Of a DNA stretch of 64,000 nt, positions 9,699-16,832 are shown one piece after another. The stretch's first letter is position 1. Each line of letters starts with the position of its first letter. The notes beneath the pieces were generated by a model. The model did no database searches and was not told the DNA's origin. It saw nothing but the letters and a program-made list of their open reading frames with translations. The translations under genes were made by a program, and so were the position numbers. Source of the stretch: Planotetraspora kaengkrachanensis. GTDB lineage: Bacteria; Actinomycetota; Actinomycetes; Streptosporangiales; Streptosporangiaceae. The stretch spans positions 1 through 64,000 of the forward strand of contig NZ_BONV01000028.1 of the NCBI RefSeq assembly GCF_016862895.1, in the 5' to 3' direction.

Positions 9699-9952
9699 CG
9701 GCCACCGGCTCGCCGGCCCGAGACGACGCCGGGCCGTCCTTCCTCGACCGCCGGGACCTCGCAAGCGCCGGTCACGCAGGGTGCGGGCGCCCTGCCCGCA
9801 ATGTGGTCGGCCTTTACCTCGTTGGCGCCGGCATGGGGCGTCCGGGAGATCGCGGCATGTTCCATGGGGCGCACACGGCGCCGTCATGATCAGCGGCTGA
9901 TGCCTCACCGGGTAAACAGAAGTGAGGTCGATGTTCCGACCATCGAAGGGCC

Positions 9953-10438
9953 ATGGTCATGTCTACTTTTTGGGACGTCAAACGCCGGCTGACCGATGCG
10001 ATCAACTCCCACGACCTGGACCGGGTGCTCGAGTGCTTCAGCCCCGACGCCGTCGTCGTCTCGCCGTACGGCGTGGCGGAGGGGCGCGAGCAGATCGCCT
10101 GGATGTACGAGCAGCTGTTCACGGGGTTCTCGGACTTCACGCTGACGACATGGTTCGAGGTCACCGGCACCGACATTCCCATGGTCGCGGAATGGACGTC
10201 CACCGGCACCCATACGGGCCCCTTCCTCCTGCCTGACGGAAACGTGTTGGAAGGAACCGGTCGCCGCATCGCCGTCCGCGGAACGTGCGCCTCTTTCGTC
10301 GAGAACGGCAAGATCACCACGCACCGGGAGTACTTCGACCAGTTGGAGATGTACACCCAGCTGGGCATGGGCTTGGTCGCCGTCGACCAGGTACCGCCGT
10401 CGGACCGGGAAGAGTTGGCGCCGCAACCGTCCCACTGA
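9953..10438 (+). CDS. SnoaL-like / NTF2-fold protein
   Basis: A 161-residue protein of the SnoaL-like polyketide-cyclase/NTF2 fold. It has the N-terminal helix FWDVKRRLTDAINSHDLDRV followed by the CFSPDAVVVSPYG strand, WTSTGTHTGPF in the middle and the closing strand KITTHREYFDQLEM. This fold serves as cyclase, isomerase or plain ligand-binding protein, so no substrate is assigned. The start could be ATG 9953 or ATG 9959. It precedes an XRE regulator on the same strand by 87 bases; no link between the two is evident. Confidence 0.75.
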   Translation: MVMSTFWDVKRRLTDAINSHDLDRVLECFSPDAVVVSPYGVAEGREQIAWMYEQLFTGFSDFTLTTWFEVTGTDIPMVAEWTSTGTHTGPFLLPDGNVLEGTGRRIAVRGTCASFVENGKITTHREYFDQLEMYTQLGMGLVAVDQVPPSDREELAPQPSH

Positions 10439-10525
10439 CCTCGTCTCCGCCGTCCCGGCCTTCCTGAATGCACGCCCGCTGATCCTTTTGCGTGCTCTTG
10501 AATGGCTGATTCTTACTATGCGGGC

Positions 10526-11353
10526 ATGAGAAGTCGTCTAGGTCAGTTTCTTCGGGCTCGACGCCAACTCACGACCATCGATCAGGTAGGGCTCGTGTAC
10601 ACGGGCGATCGCCGGAAGACGCCAGGCCTGCGCCGCGAGGAGGTGGCGATGCTGGCCGGCGTCAGTTGCGACTACCACACGCGGCTCGAGCAGGGCCGGG
10701 AGGTCAACCCGTCGGACCAGGTGCTGGACGCCCTGGCACGAGTTCTCCACCTGGGGCCCGAGGCCGCCCGCCACCTTCACGATCTCGCACGTTCGACCTG
10801 TGATCGCGGGCGTTCCGAGCGTACGGACCGGGCTCATATGGACCGGGTTCATCCGGACGTCCTGCGACTCCTGGACGGCTGGGACGACAAGCCGGCGTTC
10901 GTGATCAATCAGCTCATGGACGTCCTGGCGCAGAACTCGTTGATCGACGCCTTTCACGAAGGGCTGAAGCACACCGACAACATCCTGCGAATGACCTTTC
11001 TGGAACCCAGGATCCGTGAGTTGTGGGTGAACTGGGACGAGCAGGCCAGATCCAGGGTGGCCCATCTGCGCGCCTCATCGGGGACGGGCTCCGGCCCGGC
11101 CCTCGTCGAACTCGTCAACGAACTCCTGCATGCAAGCGAAGACTTCCGTCAAATGTGGGCTAAATATGACGTGTGGACGGACACGGACTGCGTCATGCAC
11201 CTGCACCACGCGGAGACCGGTGACCTCACCGTGCGATACCAGACGTTCATCGTCGAAGGCGCGCCCAGCCAGAGACTCGTCGTCCTCCAGGCCGAGCCGG
11301 GCAGCCCGTCCGAGCAGGCCCTCGCGCGGCTGCGGGCGATCCACGCACGGTGA
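10526..11353 (+). CDS. XRE-family regulator with MmyB-like ligand-binding domain
   Basis: A 275-residue transcription regulator. The N-terminal helix-turn-helix contains the family hallmark RKTPGLRREEVAMLAGVS, then YHTRLEQGR; the C-terminal half is the PAS-like MmyB ligand-binding domain, with VLAQNSL, the NILRMTFLEP segment and the closing LQAEPGSPSEQAL. Members in streptomycetes bind fatty-acid-like ligands and often act on a neighbouring oxidoreductase. The start is taken as ATG 10526 because TACTAT lies six bases upstream, the geometry of a leaderless transcript; ATG 10502 is the alternative. A paralog lies at 23055-23882. Confidence 0.88.
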   Translation: MRSRLGQFLRARRQLTTIDQVGLVYTGDRRKTPGLRREEVAMLAGVSCDYHTRLEQGREVNPSDQVLDALARVLHLGPEAARHLHDLARSTCDRGRSERTDRAHMDRVHPDVLRLLDGWDDKPAFVINQLMDVLAQNSLIDAFHEGLKHTDNILRMTFLEPRIRELWVNWDEQARSRVAHLRASSGTGSGPALVELVNELLHASEDFRQMWAKYDVWTDTDCVMHLHHAETGDLTVRYQTFIVEGAPSQRLVVLQAEPGSPSEQALARLRAIHAR

Positions 11354-11452
11354 GGCCGTACGGCTCGCGCGGGCCTGACCTGTTGTGCTTCGGTGATCCC
11401 GCCGGACCACCCCGGTGGCCGTCCGGCCGGCGACTGCGCCAAGATCATGGGC

Positions 11453-12481
11453 ATGAACGTGCGATATCCAGCCCCCTTGCGTCCGGGTGACCGTATCGGT
11501 GTCACCTCCCCCTCCAGCGGAGTGGACGAGCACCTGCGAGAGCGCCTCCAGGTGGCCATCCGGACCGTGGAGGCACACGGCTATGAGGTGGTCGTCGGGG
11601 AGTGCATGGACGGTGCCGGGCATGTCAGCGCCCCCGCACCGGAACGGGCACGCGAACTGATGGAGATGCTCGTCGACCCGCAGATCAAGGCCGTCGTGCC
11701 GCCATGGGGCGGGGTGACCGCCATCGACCTGTTGCCTCTGCTCGACTGGGACGCTCTACGTGAGGCGGACCCGACATGGGTCGTCGGGTTCTCCGACATG
11801 TCGACGATCATCACGCCGCTCACCCTCATGACCGGGATCGCGACGATCCACGGCAACAACCTGATGGACACGCCGTACCGCGCGCCGGAGGGCCTGCTCA
11901 CCTGGCTCGACATAGCGGCGATGGACCCGGGGACCGCGTTCACGCAGATCCCGCCGAACCGCTACCGGGCGGAGGGATGGGACAGCTACAGAACCACTCC
12001 GGAAGTGCGCGAGTTCACGCTCGACACCCCGGGGCGGTGGACGCGGCTGGACGGCGACGGCGACGTGCAGGTCGAGGGCCGGCTGATCGGAGGGTGCATC
12101 GAGACCGTGTGCAACCTCACCGGGACGCCGTACGGCGACACCGCGTCCTTCGCACGGGCCATGGCGCCCGAGGGGCTGCTGGTGTACGTCGAGGCGTCCG
12201 ACGACGACGCGGCGACCATCTGCAGGAACCTGCACGGGATGCGGCTCGCCGGATTCTTCGCCGACGCGAACGCGGTGCTCGTCGGTCGCACCCGGGCAAC
12301 CGGCATCGACTCACTCACTCAGCATGAGGCGGTGCTCGACGCTCTCGGCGGCCTTGGTGTACCGATCATCGCCGATGTCGAGTGCGGCCATGTCCCGCCG
12401 TACATGCCGCTGGTCAACGGCGCTCGCGGCGAGGTCGTGTACACCGAACACCGCAACGAACTCACGCAGATCCTCAGCTGA
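11453..12481 (+). CDS. LD-carboxypeptidase (peptidase S66, MccF-like)
   Basis: S66 serine carboxypeptidase that removes D-Ala from murein tetrapeptides or, in MccF-type members, cleaves microcin-C-like nucleotides. The 342-residue protein has RPGDRIGVTSPS at the N terminus, the nucleophile Ser in VVGFSDMST (about residue 122) and the C-terminal Glu (VYVEASDDD) and His (DVECGHVPPYMP) of the Ser-Glu-His triad. The start is ATG 11453 (MNVRYPAPL). The length and the GLLTWLD loop fit the MccF branch slightly better than classic LdcA. It is followed at once by a hairpin. Confidence 0.87.
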   Translation: MNVRYPAPLRPGDRIGVTSPSSGVDEHLRERLQVAIRTVEAHGYEVVVGECMDGAGHVSAPAPERARELMEMLVDPQIKAVVPPWGGVTAIDLLPLLDWDALREADPTWVVGFSDMSTIITPLTLMTGIATIHGNNLMDTPYRAPEGLLTWLDIAAMDPGTAFTQIPPNRYRAEGWDSYRTTPEVREFTLDTPGRWTRLDGDGDVQVEGRLIGGCIETVCNLTGTPYGDTASFARAMAPEGLLVYVEASDDDAATICRNLHGMRLAGFFADANAVLVGRTRATGIDSLTQHEAVLDALGGLGVPIIADVECGHVPPYMPLVNGARGEVVYTEHRNELTQILS

Positions 12482-12487
12482 GGCCCG

Positions 12488-12565
12488 AAGGCCAGGCCTC
12501 CCGTGCGGGATGACCTGGCCTTTCGTCGTGAGAGCGGACGACGGGAATCGAAACCGCGTAGCCAG
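12488..12565. repeat. Displaced copy of tRNA-Gly 3' end plus terminator (att-like)
   Basis: This 78-bp segment matches 13693-13770 at 72 of 78 positions. It contains a hairpin (AAGGCCAGG at 12488, CCTGGCCTT at 12514) and the 3' half of tRNA-Gly up to the anticodon stem. It looks like the outer attachment site of an element that integrated in tRNA-Gly. The hairpin, seven bases past the LD-carboxypeptidase stop, probably also terminates that gene. Confidence 0.8.
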
Positions 12566-12629
12566 GGAGGATCCCTGAGCCGCCCAGATACGTTGCTGAC
12601 CTGCTCTGATCATCCATGGTCTTCCACCA

Positions 12630-13016
12630 GTGCCCAGTAGCGACCACCAGCGTCGTGCTGCAGGGGGTGTTGATGTTGCATCGGTCAGATCTGATCCATA
12701 CGGGCTGGATCTGGGAGGAAACACGAGAGTCCTCTGTGAAGTTCTCGCGTGGCTGGTCGGCTATCCATTCGATGATCGTGACTGGATGGCTGTCGGTACC
12801 GCCCTGCCGGATACGGACGATGAGGACGAGGGACGCTGGTACAGCTACCCCCTGGTGGGCGCCAAGGTCACACTCGAACTGAGGCTGGCACAGGCGGTGG
12901 GCGGTTGCGAGTTGTCCTTCGCGGTGTTCGGATCTGCCGATGACATACTCTCCGCACAGATCAAGCTCGCGGGGGACATGGCAGCTCAGTATGTGATCAC
13001 GAGCCGCCTGGCCTAA
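12630..13016 (+). CDS. Hypothetical protein in tRNA-Gly-linked element
   Basis: Not recognised. A frame of 128 codons from GTG 12630 with acidic, hydrophobic-rich sequence (WLVGYPFDDRDW, PDTDDEDEGRWYSYPL, then an amphipathic C-terminal part with GGCELSFAVFGSADDI). The first 20 residues look unstructured and the true start may be later. The acidic character recalls small immunity-type proteins, but nothing identifies it as one. The TAA stop overlaps by 4 bases the stop of the opposing gene at 13013-13342. It lies inside the decayed element between the two tRNA-Gly copies. Confidence 0.45.
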   Translation: MPSSDHQRRAAGGVDVASVRSDPYGLDLGGNTRVLCEVLAWLVGYPFDDRDWMAVGTALPDTDDEDEGRWYSYPLVGAKVTLELRLAQAVGGCELSFAVFGSADDILSAQIKLAGDMAAQYVITSRLA

Positions 13017-13342
13017 TGCTCCAGCAGCGGCCGGGTACCCGGGTGATCACTCAAGATCAGATCAGCTATGCGGGTGAGCCTGGCAACGTAGCTCCAGCCT
13101 TCTCGTCCGCGAAGTTGCGGGAGGAGGGTCCGCAGATCGCGGGCGCAATCGCTGACCATCTGGAGTTGATCGGCCCCGAGGACACCTCGGCGACTGCCTA
13201 CATAGCTGGTCACACATCCTGCCAAATGGGCATCCAACAGCATGAATGGCCGCCCGAAGTCCTCCGCCTCCCGGAGATCATCAGGTTCGAACGCACCCAG
13301 GTGCTCTGCCCAGAGAACCGAAACCTCGTCGAACGTCGTCAT
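13013..13342 (-). CDS. Hypothetical protein, convergent to the previous gene
   Basis: Not recognised. A 109-residue mostly helical protein (TTFDEVSVLWAEHLGAF, DDLREAEDFGRPFMLLDAHL, LQMVSDCARDLRTLLPQL, ARLTRIADLIL) that reads like a real globular domain, unlike the opposite-strand frame over the same bases. The start is put at ATG 13342; ATG 13351 three codons upstream is possible. It ends tail to tail with the 12630 gene. The two could form a small cargo unit in the element. Confidence 0.5.
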   Translation of the reverse strand: MTTFDEVSVLWAEHLGAFEPDDLREAEDFGRPFMLLDAHLAGCVTSYVGSRRGVLGADQLQMVSDCARDLRTLLPQLRGREGWSYVARLTRIADLILSDHPGTRPLLEH

Positions 13343-13377
13343 GTGTCCCATCGTGTATCAGCGCTGCATGCTGCCTC

Positions 13378-13641
13378 TGCGCGTTTCCACCGGATCTGGA
13401 ACAAGGCTCGTACGGCTATCGGACTCCCTGACGCTCACTTCCACGATCTACGCCACATGAGGAACACATTGGCGGCGGCCCACGACGCGAGCCTCAAAGA
13501 GCTGACGGGCGAATGGGTCACTCGTCACCTCAGGCGGCGCTGATCTACTCGCCCGCCTCCCAGGACCGCGATCAGGCCATCGCCGAGGCGCTGGGGCAGG
13601 CCTTCGAGGACGCAACCAAGCTCAAGATCGAAGAAATGTAG
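13378..13641 (+). pseudogene. Tyrosine-integrase C-terminal remnant, frameshifted
   Basis: Only the C-terminal catalytic part of a tyrosine recombinase remains. HFHDLRHMRNTLAAA carries the HxxR-type motif; after a one-base loss near 13505-13510 the next frame continues GHSSPQAALIYSPAS with the active-site Tyr and ends in QAIAEALGQAFEDATK, stopping at 13639-13641. This is the usual end of integrases from actinomycete integrative elements, whose stop lies about 100 bases from the attachment tRNA, here tRNA-Gly at 13738. No N-terminal part or excisionase is present, so the element cannot excise by itself. Confidence 0.85.
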
Positions 13642-13691
13642 TGTGGCACGCGTGTGGCACGAAAAGATTTGAAACGCCCACAGAAGATCAC

Positions 13692-13728
13692 AAAGGCCAG
13701 GCTTCCCATAGGGGATGACCTGGCCTTT
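13692..13728 (-). terminator. tRNA-Gly terminator hairpin
   Basis: AAAGGCCAGG (13692-13701) pairs with CCTGGCCTTT (13719-13728), a perfect 10-bp stem ten bases past the 3' end of tRNA-Gly on the minus strand. It could also stop plus-strand reading from the integrase remnant. Confidence 0.7.
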
Positions 13729-13770
13729 CGTTGTGAGAGCGGACGACGGGAATCGAACCCGCGTAGCCAG
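13693..13770. repeat. tRNA-Gly-side copy of the 78-bp att-like repeat
   Basis: Partner of 12488-12565. It spans the tRNA-Gly terminator hairpin and the 3' half of the intact tRNA-Gly gene. Confidence 0.8.
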
Positions 13771-13808
13771 TTTGGAAGACTGGGGCTCTACCATTGAGCT
13801 ACGTCCGC
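13738..13808 (-). tRNA. tRNA-Gly (anticodon TCC)
   Basis: A 71-base cloverleaf on the minus strand: acceptor GCGGACG with CGTCCGC, D arm GCTC/GAGC with an AATGGTA loop, anticodon stem CCAGT/ACTGG around CTTCCAA, T arm GCGGG-TTCGATT-CCCGT (one G-U pair), discriminator T, no encoded CCA. The 3' half served as an integration site, as shown by the displaced copy at 12488-12565. Confidence 0.96.
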
Positions 13809-13897
13809 GCGCGCCGGTCTTCATCTGGTTTAGACTTCATCCGGTCGTCAGGGCGTAAGCGTACCGGAGTATCCGAGCGCACGCGTAACCGACGAGA

Positions 13898-13971
13898 CGG
13901 GGCGTGGCGCAGCTTGGTAGCGCGCTTGCTTTGGGAGCAAGAAGTCGCAGGTTCAAATCCTGTCGCCCCGA
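13898..13971 (+). tRNA. tRNA-Pro (anticodon TGG)
   Basis: A 74-base cloverleaf: acceptor CGGGGCG with CGCCCCG, D arm GCGC/GCGC, anticodon stem CTTGC/GCAAG around TTTGGGA, T arm GCAGG-TTCAAAT-CCTGT, discriminator A, no encoded CCA. Its 3' half and terminator are repeated downstream at 17069 and, diverged, at 21843, so it is the anchor of two nested insertions. Confidence 0.96.
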
Positions 13972-14020
13972 CTCTCCAACCAGCAAGAAGGCCACTTCCA
14001 AGATCGGGAGTGGCCTTCTG
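13927..14020. repeat. 94-bp direct repeat, copy 1 (tRNA-Pro 3' end plus terminator)
   Basis: Runs from the anticodon arm of tRNA-Pro through its terminator hairpin. By eye it is identical over all 94 bases to 17069-17162, which marks it as the left attachment site of an insertion of about 3.05 kb. Confidence 0.9.
13986..14019 (+). terminator. tRNA-Pro terminator hairpin
   Basis: AGAAGGCCACT (13986-13996) and AGTGGCCTTCT (14009-14019) form a perfect 11-bp stem 14 bases past tRNA-Pro. An identical copy lies at 17128-17161. Confidence 0.75.
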
Positions 14021-14040
14021 CGTGACTGACCGAGCCACCA

Positions 14041-14111
14041 CGGCTCCGGATCACTGAAGATCCGGTCATGGCCACCGCTCCCCCTTGCAGGACCGGCCGG
14101 ATCTGCTTCCG
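14041..14111. repeat. Dispersed 71-bp repeat, copy A
   Basis: Contains the dyad CCGGATC (14046-14052) / GATCCGG (14059-14065) and continues to GGCCGGATCTGCTTCCG. A near copy with scattered changes lies at 19011-19082, and the dyad part recurs near 21966. Its end coincides with the broken edge of the cutA N-terminal fragment. Confidence 0.7.
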
Positions 14112-14296
14112 GTATACGCAACGCGCGCCTCCTGGACGTCATGCACGCTGCCCGCCCAACGGTAGATCGAGCGGATGGCAGTGACGTTGTGTCCACCCGC
14201 TGCCAGCCGGTCATCGACCAGTCTTCGGGTGAATCCCACCAACCATTCGGCACTGTCTGACGTCACCACAACCTCGCAGACGTCGTCAGTACTCAT
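14112..14296 (-). pseudogene. cutA fragment, N-terminal half (inverted)
   Basis: The minus-strand frame from ATG 14296 encodes the first 60 or so residues of a CutA1-family divalent-cation-tolerance protein: CEVVVTSDSAEWLVGFTRRL, VDDRLAAGGHNVTAIRSIYRW and GSVHDVQEARVA match the family layout in order. After ARVA the frame runs into the dispersed repeat and ends at 14066 without the second half. The missing second half is on the opposite strand from 14305. Inverting about 190 bases (14112-14304) would nearly rejoin the two parts. Confidence 0.75.
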
Positions 14297-14304
14297 GCCG
14301 ATCG

Positions 14305-14436
14305 CTGGTGCCTAGGATCGTTGAACGCGCAGACGCAGAGCACCCCTACGACGTGCCGTACGTGATCGCGCTACCGGTGGTGGATGGGAACCCCGCCTAT
14401 ATCCAGTGGGTGCTGGCCGAGACAGCTACATCCTGA
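14305..14436 (+). pseudogene. cutA fragment, C-terminal half
   Basis: The plus-strand frame LVPRIVERADAEHPYDVP, then YVIALPVVDGNPAYIQWV, then LAETATS and a stop at 14434-14436 is the C-terminal half of a CutA1 protein (the HPYDVP and GNPAYIQWV signatures). No start codon or leader fits it, and it directly abuts the inverted N-terminal half. Together they make about 105 residues, the usual CutA size minus a few residues at the break. Confidence 0.75.
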
Positions 14437-14508
14437 AACCGACCGACTAAGGGCCAGTCAAAGCGACCGCACCGACCCGGACCGAACAGATAGCGATCAG
14501 GCGCACAC

Positions 14509-14712
14509 ATGTTCGAAGATGGGCCGGTGCGTCGCTACCACCAGCCGGCAGAGGTCGAGTTCGACGCGAGCGGCAAGCCTGTGCGCTTAACCGCCTGGGG
14601 CCGCACCTATGCCGTGATCGAGGCGGCGCAGCTGTACTGGGAAGAGATGCTCTCGTGGTGGCAGAACGAGTACGCCGACGACGGGATGGCATCCGAACGT
14701 ATGTACGGGTAG
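14509..14712 (+). CDS. DUF6504-like protein, probably truncated
   Basis: A 67-residue protein with the N-terminal pattern RYHQPAEVEFDASGKPVRLT, then WGRTYAV, then a Trp-rich helix (YWEEMLSWW). This resembles DUF6504 proteins, small proteins often found beside translesion-polymerase genes in actinobacteria. The usual C-terminal YRV.. domain end is missing: the frame stops just after ERMYG. It may be a short natural form or a gene cut during island rearrangement. No polymerase gene is nearby. Confidence 0.5.
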   Translation: MFEDGPVRRYHQPAEVEFDASGKPVRLTAWGRTYAVIEAAQLYWEEMLSWWQNEYADDGMASERMYG

Positions 14713-14806
14713 TGGGGTGGTCGAGGTGGGGTGGCCACCCCGCCCGTCATCGGCCCAGGCGAGCCCAGCAGGGGGTCGAACTGATGCCGCAGATCACCGT
14801 CAAGGG

Positions 14807-15625
14807 CTACAACAACCAGGGGAAGGGACCGCGGAGGATGGCCTCGACGTGAGCGGTGACGGCCTTGGCGTGAGGTGGCGTGCCGCGTCCGGTGAGACCC
14901 CGGGCCAGGTGCAAGTGGAGGGACTGCAGTGTGGCGAAGGTGTTGAACGCCCACGGCGGCACGGGTCCGGGCTCGGCGCCGGCGAAGGCGCGGGTCACGG
15001 TGTCCAGCCAACCGGTGGCCTCGTCCACGGACAGACAGGGGGCGAAGAGGATGGCGGTGATGGCGCGGGCAAGCCGCGCGTCCTCCAGTTGGACGTAGCA
15101 ATGGCGGGTCGCCTCGGCGATCATTCGGCGGGCGCATAGGTCCAGCAGGGCGCTACCGCGACAGGGCAGGACAGTGGCGAATGCGGCAGCGGCGTCGGCG
15201 CCATGGGCGACGGCATGGAGCCAGCCGAGGGTGTTGTCCCATCCCCGAGTGTCGACCTCGGCCGGAAACCATGCGGCGAACGTGCCGTACCAGCGGTCGG
15301 CGGTCTCCTCGGGCACGGCCCGCGGCACGGCCCTGACGCGGTCCAGGACGCGGGCGAGGACCAGCGCGGCGAAGGAGCGGGCCTGGATGTCCGGGTGGGT
15401 GAAACGCCTGGCCGACGTGTCTCCGATGTCCACGAGCAACTCGTCCAGGTGCCCTTCGCCGGTCCAGCGGGCGAGCGCGGTGTAAGCATGGTCGTCACGG
15501 ACCGTGGGATCCGGTGACACGAGCATGGCCGAGAGTTCGTCCGCGAGGCGGCGGACCGCCACATCCCTGGGGAAGGGGAAACCCACGGCTGCGACCGATG
15601 GCCAGTCGACGGAAGCGGAGGGCAT
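14807..15625 (-). CDS. DUF2785 family protein
   Basis: A 272-residue alpha-helical protein of unknown function. It carries the DUF2785 pattern: DPTVRDDHAYTALARW early, DIQARSFAALVLARVLDRVR in the middle, then RGWDNTLGWLHAVAHGADAA, and a C-terminal helical half. The start is ATG 15625 (MPSASVDWP); an in-frame ATG 22 codons upstream would add an arginine-rich tail. It is cargo in the tRNA-Pro island between copies 1 and 2 of the 94-bp repeat. Confidence 0.75.
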   Translation of the reverse strand: MPSASVDWPSVAAVGFPFPRDVAVRRLADELSAMLVSPDPTVRDDHAYTALARWTGEGHLDELLVDIGDTSARRFTHPDIQARSFAALVLARVLDRVRAVPRAVPEETADRWYGTFAAWFPAEVDTRGWDNTLGWLHAVAHGADAAAAFATVLPCRGSALLDLCARRMIAEATRHCYVQLEDARLARAITAILFAPCLSVDEATGWLDTVTRAFAGAEPGPVPPWAFNTFATLQSLHLHLARGLTGRGTPPHAKAVTAHVEAILRGPFPWLL

Positions 15626-15705
15626 GCGGGAGACTATCGCAGTCGCCAGACGACCTCGTCGGATGTCCATTGCTGGAGCAATACCGCGCAATTCAACAGA
15701 AGAGC

Positions 15706-15852
15706 GTGATCGTTTTCGGGTGGGTGTTCTTCGGCGGTGTCTGGTGGAGTTCCGCTGCGCTTGTCTACGCCGCGTGGTTCGTCACGTTCATCTGCTGGGA
15801 TAAGCGGCGCCAAAAGCTCCAAGCTGCTCCGCCTGGCGTCAAAGGCCGCTGA
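15706..15852 (+). CDS. Small predicted membrane protein
   Basis: A 48-residue frame from GTG 15706 with two closely spaced hydrophobic stretches (VIVFGWVFFGGVWW and ALVYAAWFVTFICW) and a basic tail (DKRRQKLQ). It could be a small membrane protein or the end of a lost larger gene. The start is uncertain: the frame stays open upstream. No homolog is recognised. Confidence 0.35.
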   Translation: MIVFGWVFFGGVWWSSAALVYAAWFVTFICWDKRRQKLQAAPPGVKGR

Positions 15853-16103
15853 TCGTCCCCTGCTGCCGCCCTCCCACGCAATATGGCGGCTCCGTCGCGG
15901 CGCGGGGAAGGCGAGGCCGTCGCCCGGAGGGCGCACCCAGGCACATGACGCCCGTGCCCGTCGCGTGCCCGTCAGTGCGGTGACTCACGGCAAGTCACGG
16001 AAAGCCATGAGCGAGACGATTAGGAACGTAACAGCGTCGCAGCAGGCTAGACGATCGCGTACCGAAACCTTCCAAACTGGCCACGCGTATCGGGCGAGAC
16101 CGA

Positions 16104-16832
16104 TCAGGCCAGGCCTAGCCGTGCGCGCGCAACGGTCCGGCGAGCGTCCCGCCACGCGATCAGGGCTGTCCTCACACGAGGTGAGGTGATGTCTTCGCCT
16201 CGCCGCCTGGCACGTAACTGGTCGATCAGCCAAGCTGGGGCATCGGCCTGCTCGACTGCCTGCGTCTTGCTGAGCAGTTCACCGTTGGCCAGCGTGTGAC
16301 GACCGCGGGCCATCGAGGTGAGTCCCAGGTCGGCGATCACGGGGTCGAGCCATAGCCACGGACGCCGCGCTGCCCAAGTCCAGTACCCAGCAAGCTCAGC
16401 ACGGGCAGCCTCTCGCACGTCGTGGTCGCTCATAGCCGGCAACACGTCGCGCGGTAAACGTCCAAAAACGGCGTAGCCATGACGCACAAGCTCGGCTCTG
16501 GTGATTCCGGAGAGGATGCGCTGGACGAGCGACCCGTGGGTCCAAGTCGGATGCTGCATCTGTACGTCGTGGATCTTCGCGGTATCGACGTAGACACATC
16601 CAAGGCTGAGGCCCGAGCCGATTCCTTCATCGAAGCGACGATGCAGAGCCGTGAGCGTGACCTGCCGATCCGTGTTGATTGGCCCGTCAACGAGCGCGAC
16701 CAAGTCGAGGTCGCTGACACCGGACGTGTAATCACCTGTCGCCAACGACCCAGCGACAAGCAGATCGCTGGCCCAGTGGAGCTCCGCCAGCCGGCTTCCG
16801 AACTGCTCGACAACGAACGGCGAGGTAGCCAC
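16104..16832 (-). CDS. Nucleotidyltransferase-domain protein
   Basis: A 242-residue protein of the DNA polymerase beta-like nucleotidyltransferase fold (KNTase/aminoglycoside adenylyltransferase type). The core motif is GSLATGDYTSGVSDLDLV near residues 28-45, with the two metal Asp residues in SDLDL; the C-terminal part is helical, like a HEPN-type or AadA C-terminal domain. It may modify a small molecule or a nucleic acid; resistance cannot be claimed. GTG or ATG starts other than 16832 do not improve the match. It lies in the tRNA-Pro island. Confidence 0.75.
   Translation of the reverse strand: MATSPFVVEQFGSRLAELHWASDLLVAGSLATGDYTSGVSDLDLVALVDGPINTDRQVTLTALHRRFDEGIGSGLSLGCVYVDTAKIHDVQMQHPTWTHGSLVQRILSGITRAELVRHGYAVFGRLPRDVLPAMSDHDVREAARAELAGYWTWAARRPWLWLDPVIADLGLTSMARGRHTLANGELLSKTQAVEQADAPAWLIDQLRARRRGEDITSPRVRTALIAWRDARRTVARARLGLA

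Noticed and set aside
13016-13543. 175-codon plus-strand frame as one integrase gene
   Set aside because: Only the last 55 or so residues match an integrase. The first part is antisense to the better frame at 13013-13342, and a frameshift breaks the end.
13525-13824. Frame over tRNA-Gly containing SSMVEPQSSKLATRVRFPSSA
   Set aside because: It is translation of the tRNA-Gly gene itself, a known annotation artefact.
13799-14253. Minus-strand frames over tRNA-Pro containing GATGFEPATSCSQS
   Set aside because: This string is the antisense translation of a tRNA-Pro 3' half, a classic false protein. The same occurs over the copies at 17069 and 21843.
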